This document shows, one piece after another, positions 10,336 through 21,291 of a DNA stretch of 29,962 bases. The first letter of the stretch is position 1. Each line of letters opens with the position of its first letter. Below the pieces are notes generated by a model that was not told the DNA's origin, ran no database searches, and saw only the letters and a program-made list of their open reading frames with translations. The DNA is taken from the NCBI GenBank assembly GCA_910589685.1, contig CAJUTA010000042.1, positions 1-29,962 on the forward strand. The letters are read 5' to 3'. The position numbers and the translations under genes are program-made. Source of the DNA: an uncultured Ureaplasma sp. (GTDB lineage: Bacteria > Bacillota_I > Bacilli_A > Mycoplasmatales > Mycoplasmoidaceae).

Positions 10336-10395
10336 AATTATTACCTAAAATAAATATTAAAAAATAAATCTTATACTTATAAATATACTTTGTTT

Positions 10396-10424
10396 ATTAT
10401 AACTTTTTTTAGTGTATTTTGTAA
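10396..10424 (-). promoter_or_regulatory. Sigma-A-type promoter for the rpmH cluster
   Basis: On the minus strand TTACAA (10424-10419) and TATAAT (10401-10396) are separated by exactly 17 bp. The -10 box lies about 60 bp upstream of the rpmH start. Confidence 0.7.
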
Positions 10425-10466
10425 TAATTATTACATTTGATTATTATGAAAAGTTAAAATATATTT

Positions 10467-10500
10467 TTTCTAATTTTTAAAATATTTAAAAATAGAAAAG
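10467..10500. other. AT-only hairpin in the origin region
   Basis: TTTTCTAATTTTTAAA and TTTAAAAATAGAAAA pair over about 15 bp with one bulged A and a 3-base loop. It lies just past the stop of the 41-aa minus-strand gene, so it may be a weak terminator for it or part of an easily melted origin region. Confidence 0.4.
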
Positions 10501-10518
10501 AACAATTTATAAATCTAA

Positions 10519-10644
10519 TTATTCATCAGCTAATTCTTTTAAAAACTCAATTGATTCTTGATAATTTTTTGTTTTTTTTCATTCTTCCATACGAACTTTA
10601 AGTAATTCAGATGGATTTAATTTTTTCATTTCTTCAATTGTCAT
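10519..10644 (-). CDS. Small acidic protein of 41 aa between rpmH and dnaA
   Basis: The peptide reads MTIEEMKKLNPSELLKVRME and continues with one TGA-encoded Trp to ELADE, then TAA. The main support is a perfect GGAGG ribosome binding site 8 bases before the ATG. It looks like two amphipathic helices with many Glu and Lys and no membrane segment. I do not recognise it. The position inside the presumed replication origin is notable, but no role can be assigned. Confidence 0.7.
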
Positions 10645-10740
10645 TATATTAACCTCCAACTACTTTTAACTTAAATATTTCAAATGAAAAATGTTAATAA
10701 TATTTTAATATTTTTTACATAAATAAATTAGTTTTTATAT

Positions 10741-10800
10741 AAAAGATGAATGTATTAAATATAGATACAACAATTCTAACTATTTGTATATTCATCTTTT
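10741..10800. repeat. 60-bp inverted repeat upstream of dnaA
   Basis: AAAAGATGAAT (10741-10751) is the exact reverse complement of ATTCATCTTTT (10790-10800). Inside, ATACAA and TTGTAT form a second pair. It ends 54 bp before the dnaA ATG, so it could be a regulator or DnaA binding site, a cruciform, or a 5' leader structure. Confidence 0.65.
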
Positions 10801-10854
10801 GAGTATTGATAATATTAAATTAATGTATTAAAAAAGATAATAAAATAAGAGTTT

Positions 10855-12207
10855 ATGAGTGAATTTAGCAATTCTATTAATTGAGATAGTTTTATTGAGT
10901 ATTATTGTCAACAAAATAATACTAATTTGTTGTTCAATAATGAGATATTAAAAAAAACTAAACTAGTAGATAACAAAGACAATTCTTTTGTCATATTGGT
11001 AGAACAAAGTCACCACATTCAATTAATGCAACAATACCAACAAAATTTAGTTTCATTATTTAGTAAATTGTTTGGTGTTGTTCCTCAATTTAAATTTGTG
11101 ATTGAATGAAATAAAGAAACTAATAATAGACCTAGTATTACTATCATTAATGATGAAGTAGATCCAAATATTAACTTCACTAACTATGTTGTTGGTGATT
11201 TTAATAAAAATGCAATTAGACTTGCTAAAGAAGTTTTAGAAAAATCTACAAGCACATACAATCCAATTTTTATTTATAGCAAAACAGGATTAGGAAAGAC
11301 ACATTTATTAAGTGCTGTAGCTAATGAATTTAAGAATAAATGAGTAGACAAAAAATTAAGATATGTGAATGCTCAAACATTCTTAAAAGAGTTATATGTT
11401 ATTTTTGAAGAAAAAAATAATAATTCTTTAAAAATAGAAGAATTTAAAAATATTTATTCTGAATATGATGTCTTGTTAATTGATGACATTCAATATCTTG
11501 CAAACAAATCAAAAACTAATGAAATTCTTTTTACTATTTTCAATAATTTAACTAACAAAAAGAAAGTTATTATTCTTTCTTCAGATCGAAGCCCGAATGA
11601 ACTAAATGGATTTGAAGATAGAATGATTTCTCGTTTCTCTAGTGGAATAACATGTAAAATTAATGAACCAGAAGATGATTCATTAAAATTAATTATCAAC
11701 AACACATTAGGTGACAAAAAGATTAATTTAACAGATGATGCTATTAATCTTGTAACTAATACATTCAATAAAGATATTCGAGAATTAATTGGTGTACTAA
11801 ATAAAATTGCTTTTTTGAATTCTAATGTAGAAAACAAGGAAACTTTATTAGATTTAAAAGAAGTGCAAGAAGTATTAGAAATTGATAGTACTGTCATTGG
11901 ATACAACAAAAAAATAACAGCATTACGTCCTAGTAATATTATTGATGTTGTAGCAAAAATATACAATATTAAATCCACTGACATCATTGAAAATAGTCGT
12001 AAGAAAAATATTGCAACTGCTCGTCATATTTGTATGTACATTATGAGAGAGTATGGAAAATTCCAATTGAAAGATATTGGCTATGCAATTGGAAATCGGG
12101 ACCATACAACTGTATTAAATGGAGTAGAAAAAATTAAATCCATTATCTTGGAAGATAAAGAGTTTAATTCTTTAATTAATTCAATTATCAAAAAGATATC
12201 AATTTAA
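10855..12207 (+). CDS. dnaA: Chromosomal replication initiator protein DnaA
   Basis: Initiates chromosome replication. The 450-aa protein has the four usual parts: an N-terminal interaction domain, a short linker, the AAA+ core, and a DNA-binding domain. The core contains Walker A KTGLGKTH (about residues 143-151; the usual first Gly is Ser142) and Walker B LLIDDIQYLA. The C-terminal DnaA signature is RHICMYIMREYGKFQLKDIGYAIG followed by RDHTTV. Three TGA codons near the N-terminus are Trp. The start is the ATG at 10855, with only a weak AAGAG upstream. Its stop codon overlaps that of the convergent hsdR, and dnaN does not follow. Confidence 0.96.
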
Positions 12208-15200
12208 TTGAATAAATTATATAAATCAAAATATTTAATAAAAATATTATGTAGCTCTTTTTGAGCTTCATTGTTCTTGCTTATATTAGAGTTAAAGAAT
12301 AAAGAATTATTTTTAAAAATGTTTGTGATTTCAGTTCCATTTTCTTTAAAATATCCTTTTTCAAAGCAATTATCTATAAATTGGAAAGTTTCATTTTTAT
12401 TTAAGGTGTTTGGATACTTTTCTAATAAATTGTTAATTTCAATTACCTTTTGTACATTACAATAATCTTTAAATTCATCATATACATTTCCAATTTCATT
12501 AGAGTTTTTTGTATATTCTTTTCAAAAACTAAAGATGAAACTTGCATATTTTGATGTTTCACTATTTGAATGAATTTTTTGTAATATATCTTTATCGCTA
12601 AAATTAGATGCATTTTTATTACCAATTAAATTCATAATATATTTTGCATCAATGTCATAAGACTTAACAGTTTCCTCATTAAGTTTAATTTCATTTAACA
12701 ATAATTGATCTTTTTCTTTTGAATCTTCTTCCTGCTCTAAATTATTTTTGTATTCATTATATTTAGATTGAAATTCATAAAGTTGTTCATCACTAACAAC
12801 CTTATCACATTCACTAAACTCTTTATCATGTACACGAATATGTTCACGAACAAGTAAAAATTTTGGAAATAATTTAATAAATTCAATTTTTAATTCATCT
12901 GATAAATTACAACTATTTATTTCATTAAACAATAATAATTTTTTTGCAATTTCTACATATTCTTTGTAAGTTTCGCTAAATGGGGCAATAAGAATAGAAA
13001 TATTTTTATTGCTATTACTATAGAGTCTAATTGCTTCATCCACACTATCTTTAGTTGTTGCATAACTTACAATGTTCCCACAAATTTTGCTTGAATTATA
13101 AATTCTATTTGTTCTTGAAAATGCTTGAATTAAATTGTGAGTTTTAAGATTCTTATCCAATCAAAGCGTATTTAATCTTGGTGCATCAAATCCAGTTAAA
13201 AACATATTAACAACAATTAAAATATCAATCTCAGTGTTTTTCATTCTCTTAGATACATCTTTATAATAGCTTTGAAATCCATCATCTTTCTCAATATTAA
13301 AAGAAACATTAAAAATTTGATTATAATCATTGATCATATTTTTTAAAGACTCTTTATGAGATACAGATAACTCATCAATTGAATCTGTATTTTCATCGAA
13401 TTCAATATCAACATCACTAAGCATTTCATTATTATTAAATGAAAAGATAGAAGCTATTTTTAATTTATTTTTGTGATTATATTTTTTAAAAAAATTGTAA
13501 TATTCAATAGCATCATCTATAGAAGAAACAGCGAGAATTGAATTAAATTCTCTAATATTATTGTTATGTTGTAATGTAAGATTATCGAAACGTTTTAAAA
13601 TATCTTGAACAATAACTTTAATTCTAGAAGAATTATCAATTTGTTTTACATCATTTATAAAGTTATCATGCAAATTGAATTTTAAGACGCTGCCATCATC
13701 AATTGCATTCAAGATATTATACACATGCAATTCATCGCCAAATAATGATTCAGTTGTTCTATTAATAACATTATGTTTTTTATTAAAATCTTTATTAACC
13801 AAACTAGTACCTGAAACTTTGGTTGAGTTTTCTACAAAAATTGGAGTGCCTGTAAAACCAAAAATTGCATACTTTTTAAATTTATTAGTAATATCTGTAT
13901 GCATCAATCCAAATTGACTACGATGACATTCATCAAATATTAATACAACCTTTTTTGTATATATTTCATGAGTTGGATTTTTTTTAATAAATTTACTTAA
14001 TTTTTGAATTGTTGTGACAATAAATGGTTTGTCATTGTCTTCTAAATTCAATTTTAATTGTTTTGTATTTTTAGTAGAAAATGCAAAACCTGTTTTTATT
14101 TTTTCATATTCTTGGTATGTTTGATAATCTAAATCTTTTCGATCGACTATAAATATTACCTTTTTAATTGATTTATCAAAGCAATTATGAATAAGTTCTG
14201 CAGCCTTAAAAGAGGTAATTGTTTTTCCACTACCTGTTGAATGCCAAATATAGCCTCCTGCACTTTTTGTACCTAATTTATCTTTAGAGTTAATTGCAAT
14301 ATTAACACGATTCAATATTTTTTCTGTTGCAACTATTTGATATGGACGCATTGCAATTAACTCTTTTTGATCTTTTAAAATGCAATAATAAATTAATAAA
14401 TTTAATAATGTTCTTTTTGTAAAGAAATTATCAATCAAGTCAAAAAGATTTTCTATTTTATTATTTTCACTATCTGATCAATATGTAGTAAATTTCTTAG
14501 AATGAATTACTTTAGATTTTTGATCTTGTCCATTAATATTGATTGTCTTTTCTGAATTAGCAAAATACTTTGTTTGTCTAACATTAGAAATGACAAATAA
14601 TCTAATATAACATAACAAATTAGGACTTTTAGAGATAGATTCTCTATAACGAGAAATTTGCCCGAATGCATTATCTAAATCAACATCAGATTTTTTAAGT
14701 TCGATTTGAACAAAAGGCAAGCCATTAACCAAAATAACAACATCATATCGATGACTATCGTTACTACTTGTTAATTGTAATTGTTGAATGACTTGAACAG
14801 AGTTGTTATTAATATTTACTTTATCAATTAATTTGATATTTTTTATAGTGTTATCATCGCGCAACAATGCATATAAATAATTATTTTCTATACGTCTAGC
14901 ACACTCTATATAAGATAAATCTTTAAAAATTCATTCTTTCTTTAGTTTTCTTCATTCAGCATCTGAAAATTTTGTATTATTTAATTCCTCTAATTGAGTT
15001 TTTAAATTTCCTTCCAAATCATCAATTTTATTTATTGATAATTTTTTATATCCTAAATTTATTAGCCTAAAAATAAATTCATCTTCTATCTCAGATTCCT
15101 TAATGTTGTAATTATAGGAAAGTTTTGAATTTAATTCATTCTTAGCAAAATTCTTAATAACTGTTGGGTGCTCATTATCAATGATTGTTGTATAAAGAGC

Positions 15201-15218
15201 TTTTGGATTACTAATCAT
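12204..15218 (-). CDS. hsdR: Type I restriction enzyme, restriction/translocase subunit
   Basis: DNA-translocating endonuclease subunit of a Type I R-M complex. The 1004-aa protein has a PD-(D/E)xK nuclease near Asp159 and ELK at 173-175 (RYDVVILVNGLPFVQIELKK), the helicase Walker A GSGKT (329-333), and DECH (429-432). Later helicase motifs include TGFDAPRL and AFSRTNRIY. Four TGA codons are Trp; the frame is otherwise intact. AGGAG lies 7 bases before the ATG at 15218, and the hsdS stop is one base upstream, so it is the distal gene of an hsdM-hsdS-hsdR operon. Its stop codon interlocks with that of dnaA, with no room for a terminator. Confidence 0.94.
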
Positions 15219-15219
15219 C

Positions 15220-15795
15220 TTATTTCTCCTTGAATGCTAATAATTTATTCAAATAATATTCATATTGCTTTTTACGTAATTCAATTTCCTTAGGAATACC
15301 TTGATTCGCAGAATCAATTAAAGCAGAAAACTTATCCAAAATTTCGACGATGCGAGTTTGAACTGATAGTGGTGGGATGGGGATTTGAAGGGATTTTAAA
15401 TTCTCCTTATTTAATCTATCTGGGATTGCTTTTTTTGTTAATGAATAAATTTTATTTTGTATAGACTTTAAATAATAAAATAGAAATTTTGTATCAACAA
15501 TATTTGATTTAGTTAGAGAATAACAAGCATCACTTAAACAAAATTTTTCTGTTTGATATGAAACATAACCTGCACATCCACAACGAACTATAGTTATAGT
15601 GTTTTCTGCACGATTTCATTTATCAATCAAACCAAAGGGCTTTGTACCGCCGCTAATTGCAATATATTTACCATTATCAATTAAATCAGTTTTTTTAATT
15701 CATATTCCACTATCTATATCAACTAGTAATCCTAACTCTTTATATTCACATCCATCTGGACACATCTCATTAAGTAATTGCTCAAACTTAGTCAT
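15220..15795 (-). CDS. hsdS: Type I specificity subunit, half-size, in frame with hsdM
   Basis: Gives a Type I complex its DNA target. From the ATG at 15795 (AAGGA 8 bases upstream) it is 191 aa, about half the normal length: one target-recognition domain (about residues 10-130, containing YIAISGGTKPFGLIDKWN and IVRCGCAGYVS) and one conserved coiled-coil spacer (SLQIPIPPLSVQTRIVEILD onward, ending LNKLLAFKEK). The usual second recognition domain is missing. Half-size HsdS proteins are known to work as dimers that recognise palindromic sites. The frame is open upstream through the end of hsdM, so an HsdM-HsdS fusion may be produced. Confidence 0.85.
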
Positions 15796-17365
15796 TTTCA
15801 ATTCCTTAATTAGAGATTCGATATCAAATCTTAATTGTTGATTTCTTTCTGAAATATTTTTTATCTCTTCATTTAGTTGCTTAATATCAATTTCTTCTTT
15901 TTTAACAATCTTAGGAATATATTTATTTACAGACAAATCATAGTTGTTGTCTTTAATAATTTCATTATTAACAACTTTACTATATTCACCATCTATATGT
16001 TGTGCATAAATATCAAGAATTTGTTGAATATGCTCATCGGACAAATCATTTTTATTTGTCACTTTATTATAAAAATCAGATGCATTAATGAATAAGACAT
16101 CATTATTAGTTTTATTTTTCTTTAAAACAAGAACTACTGTATCAATACTAGTTCCAAAAAATAAATTATTTGGGAGACTAATTAATGCTTGCACATAATT
16201 TCCATCTACTAAATATTTTCTAATCTTTTGTTCTGCGCCTGATCGATAAAATATCCCAGGAAAACAAATAATTGCTGCAATACCAGTAGGTGATAATTGA
16301 TAAAGAACATGTAATATAAATGCAAAGTCAGCTTTAGTTTTTGGAGCTAATACACCAGGTCCTGAATATCTCTCATCATTAATTAATGTTGGTTTATTAT
16401 CAGTATCTCAATGAATAGAATATGGTGGATTTGAAACTATAATATCATATTTATTATTTAGATGTTTAGGGTTTAATAATGTATCATCTTGCTGAATATC
16501 AAAATTGGAATAATTTATTCCATGCAAAAACATATTCATTCTACTTAATCGATAAGTTGTTAAATTTCGTTCTTGTCCATCCAACTCAATTGAAGAATCG
16601 TTATATTGTTTTTTGAATATTTTACCAACTTGTAATAATAAGGAACTTGATCCGCATGCTGGATCATATGCATTTTTTGGTTTTCCATTGAAATTATCTA
16701 AACATAAATGAGCAAGTAATTTACTTACTTGTTGTGGAGTATAAAATTCCCCCCCCCGTCTTTCCTGCATTTGAAGAACACATAGATATTAAATACTCAT
16801 ATGCATCACCAAAAACATCAATTTTATGATTTTGTGGATTATCTAAATTTCAATTATTAATTTCATTAATAATTTTTATTAACAATTTATTTCTTTCTAA
16901 AGGATTATTTCCTAATTTATCACTATTTAAATCAATTATTTGGAATAATTCTTTGAAATTACTTTCACTATCGGTCCCTTTGGTTCTATTTTCTATATTA
17001 TTAAAAATAGTTGCAAGATCTTCATTTAGATTATCATAATCATCTTTGTATTTTTCATAGACACTTGAAAATAGTTCGCTAGGATATATAAAGAACCCAA
17101 TTGATTTAACAATTTTTTGTTTAATGTCATCATTAATATCATGATCTTTTACATTCTTTTCATAAGAAAAATTAGGATCGTTGCGTTGTTCAGTAACATT
17201 TATGTAGTTGCAAATGTAATTAGATAAATATCGATAGAACATAAAACCTAAAATATAATCTTTAAAGTCTCAAACATCTATCACTCCACGTGATAAATCA
17301 TTAACAGCCTTCCAAATACTATTGAATAAAATATCGCGACTATTATTTGAATTTGAATTAGACAT
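15796..17365 (-). CDS. hsdM: Type I DNA adenine methyltransferase, frameshifted at a poly-G tract
   Basis: N6-adenine methyltransferase subunit. Upstream of 16758 the frame from ATG 17365 encodes the N-terminal helical domain (DILFNSIWKAVNDLSRGV). Downstream, one base out of register, come EFYTPQQVSKLL, motif I DPACGSSSLLLQVG, the catalytic NPPY (IIVSNPPYSIH), and the C-terminal region ending ISERNQQLRFDIESLIKELK. The two halves meet at a run of nine G (minus strand, 16757-16749); ten G would make one protein reading KTGGGEFYTP. With nine, translation ends at 16721. No stop codon separates the end of hsdM from hsdS. Confidence 0.88.
16749..16757. repeat. Nine-base homopolymer (C on +, G in hsdM)
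   Basis: This is the longest G/C homopolymer in an otherwise very AT-rich window, and it sits exactly at the frame change inside hsdM, right before the conserved GEFYTP motif. One extra base restores the frame. Confidence 0.9.
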
Positions 17366-17461
17366 AATTATTTTTCCATTAAATCATAAAAAAATGTATT
17401 AAAATTAACGCAATAATATTTATATTGTATTAATTTTATTAATTAAATAATAGTTAAATAA

Positions 17462-20400
17462 TTACTTATTTACCACATTCCATCTTTGGCCAAAGTATTC
17501 AATAAATCTATTACCTAAATAATCTTTTCAAATATCGTAAATACTTTGTACATCATATAGACCTGAAAATGTTGAAATAATTGGTAAATTAAAAATTGTC
17601 TTATTTTTTTCAATTACATTTGAAAAATCATATACACCATTAACAAATAAATCATTTGGTAATGACATTTGTGAATTCATTGTTCAGACCATATATCCTT
17701 TAAATTTAGAATCACCAACTGAACGCTTATACAAAATTGATTCAATAAAATCCATTGAGTGATAGAACTTTCTATCTGGTTCTCAAACATAGTTATCTAC
17801 CATATATGGATTAAATAAAATTTGTTTAGTCTTATTTTTTATACCGTGTATAAATGAAGATAAACCTGGTTGATTACCTTCAACTGCTCCATTAGTTCGA
17901 ACACCAAAAGCTCCTGGTAGTTCGGGTAGAGGACCGTTCCCTTCTATTTGTCATCCAATAGAATATGAAGCTAAACCAAAAACAATTTTTTCTGGTTTTA
18001 ATCCTCTATTAATTAAATTTTGATTAAGATTAAGTGATCCATATGATGCTGATCTATCAATACCTTTAATATTTCCATTTAGTCGATAATTAGGAATTTT
18101 TTGCACATTTTCATTTTTTTGAGTTAATCAATTATAAAGAGACACAGTGTTATTATTACCTGTAACAACTTCTCTTATTTTGTTAGCTCCTCCTTGAACT
18201 GGTCTTGCCCTAGAATTACCACCAGCTAGATCTGTATTTCAACAAGTCAAATTATCATATGCCATAATATTGTAAGTGTTACAATATTTATCTACTAAAG
18301 AATTTGTACATCATCCATTAACATAATCTGGGTTAATATCAACAGACATTTTATAATTTTTACCAGTTTTAATAGATAGTGCACAAAGCGCATTTTTCAT
18401 TTTTCCTAAAAATTTATAATATACATCATTTTGTCCACTTTGATCAGGATACTCATAATCAAAATCAATTGAATTTAAATTAAATGTATCAATAATCCAA
18501 GTTAATCCTTTAACTATTGAATCTAAATTATTAATTGCAGTGTTTTGATTGCTGGATCCAAAAAATTCTCATCTATTACCAATATATGATATTCCTTGAT
18601 TCTGAGTAGGAGCTAAAAAACTATTAACTGAAAAAATCCCGAGTGTACCTAATGGAGAAATAAAATCATTCTCTAAAACTTCTTGACTATTAGGACCATA
18701 TAATTTTTGAAGAATTAAATTTTTACCTTTTTCAATTTTTATTTTTGGCACATTTTTGAAATTTGTTTGATCAAACAAATTCATACTAATTGCCGCTCCA
18801 CCATTATTTGAGATATTAATAAATCCTGGTTTGCTTTTATCGGCTTTTGCACATGAACTTAAAATAGTTGAATATTTGCTTCAGCCCATCATTCATGGAT
18901 TTCCTCATTTAACCGTGTGATGATTAATAAAACCTAATGCATCATGAGAATAATTCTTTATGTTAAAGTCTATTCCTGGATACAAATTTTCAGATTTCAT
19001 AATACTATTTGCGTGTTGACGAGACAATATTTTGTATGCCAAAACTTGACAATACTCATTATTAATGTTGCTAATAATATCACTAGGGATGATGCTAGGA
19101 GTATTTGTATAATCAATATCCATAATTGTTCTTGTTATAAAATTATCTTTACTAATAATTGTTTGATTCTTATTAATAAAAAAATCTAATTCATCATTTG
19201 GGTTTGAAAATAAGTTTGTTGTAATTCCAATATTATTCACAGAATTAGACAAATATGAATTACCATTATTTAAATTGATATTTGCTGCAATAGCAATAGT
19301 AAATTGAAATGGATCATTAAAATAATTTGTTGTGTTCTTTGAACATAACTCAATTTGCATTCCATAAAAGTTTGATGGTAAATCTTTTCTATTTTCTTGT
19401 GAATTTGTATCAACTTGAGAATTAATGAAATTGACTTGTTTAACTCTAATATTATTAATATTATTTAATATTTTAGGTAAGTTGTACTTTACAGATGGAG
19501 CCAAATTATTAAATTGCGGTTGAGTTAAATCTAAATCGCGTTGTGATTGCAAAAAATTAATAAAATAATCTGAATATTTTTTTGCAATTGTGATTAATCT
19601 ATTTGCGCTTTCATTACCGTTATCAATAATATATTTTAAATCATCTTGTAAAACATAATTTTGATATTGATTGTTGTTTAATAAATAATTAAACTCAACT
19701 TCTTCTTTTCCAATTCCTTTAATACCAACTTTAAAAGTACTATTGAAATTAGAATTTTGAACATTAAACTTAATTGGATTTGTAAAACCTTTAGGAGATT
19801 TACCAAAAATATATAATTCACCATTATAATTATTTGGAATTTTAAATCTATAAATGTTATTAACAATTTCTGGACTAGCATGAACTAAATTTGTTAAACT
19901 ACCACTATTAGAAATGTATCAATCAGTTATGTCTCTATTACTTGAACGAACATAGCAATAATTTTTATTAATTAAATTTTCATTTTTAGGATTAATCAAA
20001 TATGTTATTGAATTAGATGTTATTGGTTCATTTAATTTAAAAGTTAAATTGAATACTTTTGATTTTAAAGAAACTAAATTATTATATTGAGCTAAACAAT
20101 ACAATTTGAAATTGTAATCATTCATTGAATTACGAATATTTAGAGGAATGTTCTTATTTGAAATTTTGATTGAATTATTTGAAACAATTGAATCATTAAT
20201 TGGACTTGCATTATTAATATCATCTAAAAATCAAAATCATTTATATGTAATTTTACTGGAGTCAACCACTCCACCATTTGTACTTGCAACACTTGCTTCA
20301 TTTTTAATTGTCAATGTTTGGGACTTGTCAATCGATATGTTAAATGATTCTTCATTTTCTTGGAATTGATTTTTTCTTATTCCAAATAAATCAGATTTTA

Positions 20401-21203
20401 CTTGTTCAACAATAAAAATAGGTTCAACAACAAATTTAATTGTGCAACTATTGCTCACATAACAATCTGGATTTGATTTAGAATATGCATAGACTTTTAA
20501 ATTAAAAAAATCATTAATATTAATTGAGTCATATAATTTTTGAGGAAATATAAATTTCCCAGTTGAGTTTAATTGTTCATCTATTCTTTCTTTAGAATCA
20601 TTTTTATATAAATAGAAACAATATTTAAGATCTGAAAAATTTAAACTTATTGCTTTAACTTGAATTGGATCTAATGGTTGCTTTTTGGTAGATATATTTT
20701 TTAATTTAGTAATGAATTTTATATCATTTTTAATGATGACATTGTTAAATGTGTTAATTTGTAAATTTGAATCAGATTTTTGTAAAGTAAAAATTGATTT
20801 CGCTTTGTCCAAACTATCAATTATTATTGTTTGACCGCTACCGATTTTAGCTGCACTAGAATACAATTCTCATGCATTAATTTCACCATTTATATATTTA
20901 TCAAAAATAGTTAAATCATCAACTCTAAATCATTCAGCTTCATTACTATTAGTTGTTAGTTGAACATGATTATTTTGAAATTTACTTGTAATTATTTCAT
21001 TATTTGGATATGAAAATTTAATATTCGATAATTGTTTTTCTAATTCACTTGTTGTGTCTTCTGTTTCAATAGAAGATTGATTACTTGCACAACTAATACT
21101 TGTAAAAATTAAAAAACTAGATGCAAAGATTCCAACACCTAAAAGTGAAATAAACTTTTTAAAGTTTTTGCGTATATATATATATATTATTAATATTTTT
21201 CAT
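17462..21203 (-). CDS. GH18 chitinase-like secreted lipoprotein, frameshifted at a TA tract
   Basis: A surface lipoprotein of about 1247 aa. Near the N-terminus is a lipoprotein signal (FKKFISLLGVGIFASSFLIF, then SISC as the acylated cysteine). Residues of about 60-800 are a long beta-rich region, with a stretch around SKITYKWFWF resembling Ig/PKD-type domains. The C-terminal third is a glycoside hydrolase 18 barrel: LNSIDFDYEYP (DxxDxDxE type, catalytic Glu near residue 917), YNIMAYDN, KIVFGLASYSIGW and GYMVWTMNSQ. It may cut chitin or host N-acetylglucosamine glycans. The ATG at 21203 stops after 14 codons because (TA)7 leaves the lipoprotein out of frame; (TA)8 restores it. Many TGA codons are Trp. 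Confidence 0.82.
21173..21186. repeat. (TA)7 tract in the 5' coding end of the GH18 lipoprotein
   Basis: Seven TA units lie between the ATG at 21203 and the signal peptide. Eight units (or five) put the ATG in frame with RKNFKKFISLL. No ATG exists in the lipoprotein frame back to a stop at about 21244. Confidence 0.88.
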
Positions 21204-21291
21204 AATTTATTTTTACTTATTCAGCAAGTAATTATACTGAATTAATATTTGATTTGATTAATACAAACAATTTTAATATAATAATTGAAGT

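Larger units (their letters stand above)
10336..10854. other. rpmH-dnaA intergenic region, probable replication origin
   Basis: In Firmicutes and Mollicutes oriC normally flanks dnaA, and here a very AT-rich stretch separates the divergent rpmH and dnaA genes. It holds the rpmH promoter, an AT-only hairpin, a 41-aa gene and a 60-bp inverted repeat. I found no sequence matching the DnaA-box consensus TTATCCACA and only loose AT-rich look-alikes, so the assignment rests on gene context. Confidence 0.5.

Noticed and set aside
10336..10854. DnaA boxes
   Set aside because: Several AT-rich 9-mers (for example TTACATAAA) are loosely similar to TTATCCACA, but such matches are expected by chance at this base composition, so none was listed.
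11490..11987. 165-codon minus-strand open frame inside dnaA
   Set aside because: It lies wholly antisense to the conserved AAA+ and linker-to-domain IV part of dnaA, has no ribosome binding site, and its peptide shows no recognisable motif.
2611..15218. Many genes appearing as broken pseudogenes at TGA codons
   Set aside because: Conserved motifs continue in the same frame across each TGA, and the codons fall at Trp positions, so TGA is Trp here rather than stop.
15877..16095. 72-codon plus-strand open frame opposite hsdM
   Set aside because: Asparagine/isoleucine-rich, low-complexity antisense shadow of the hsdM C-terminus, with no start signal.
19678..19881. 67-codon frame within the GH18 lipoprotein on the same strand
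   Set aside because: It is an out-of-frame shadow; the lipoprotein frame runs unbroken through it when TGA is read as Trp.
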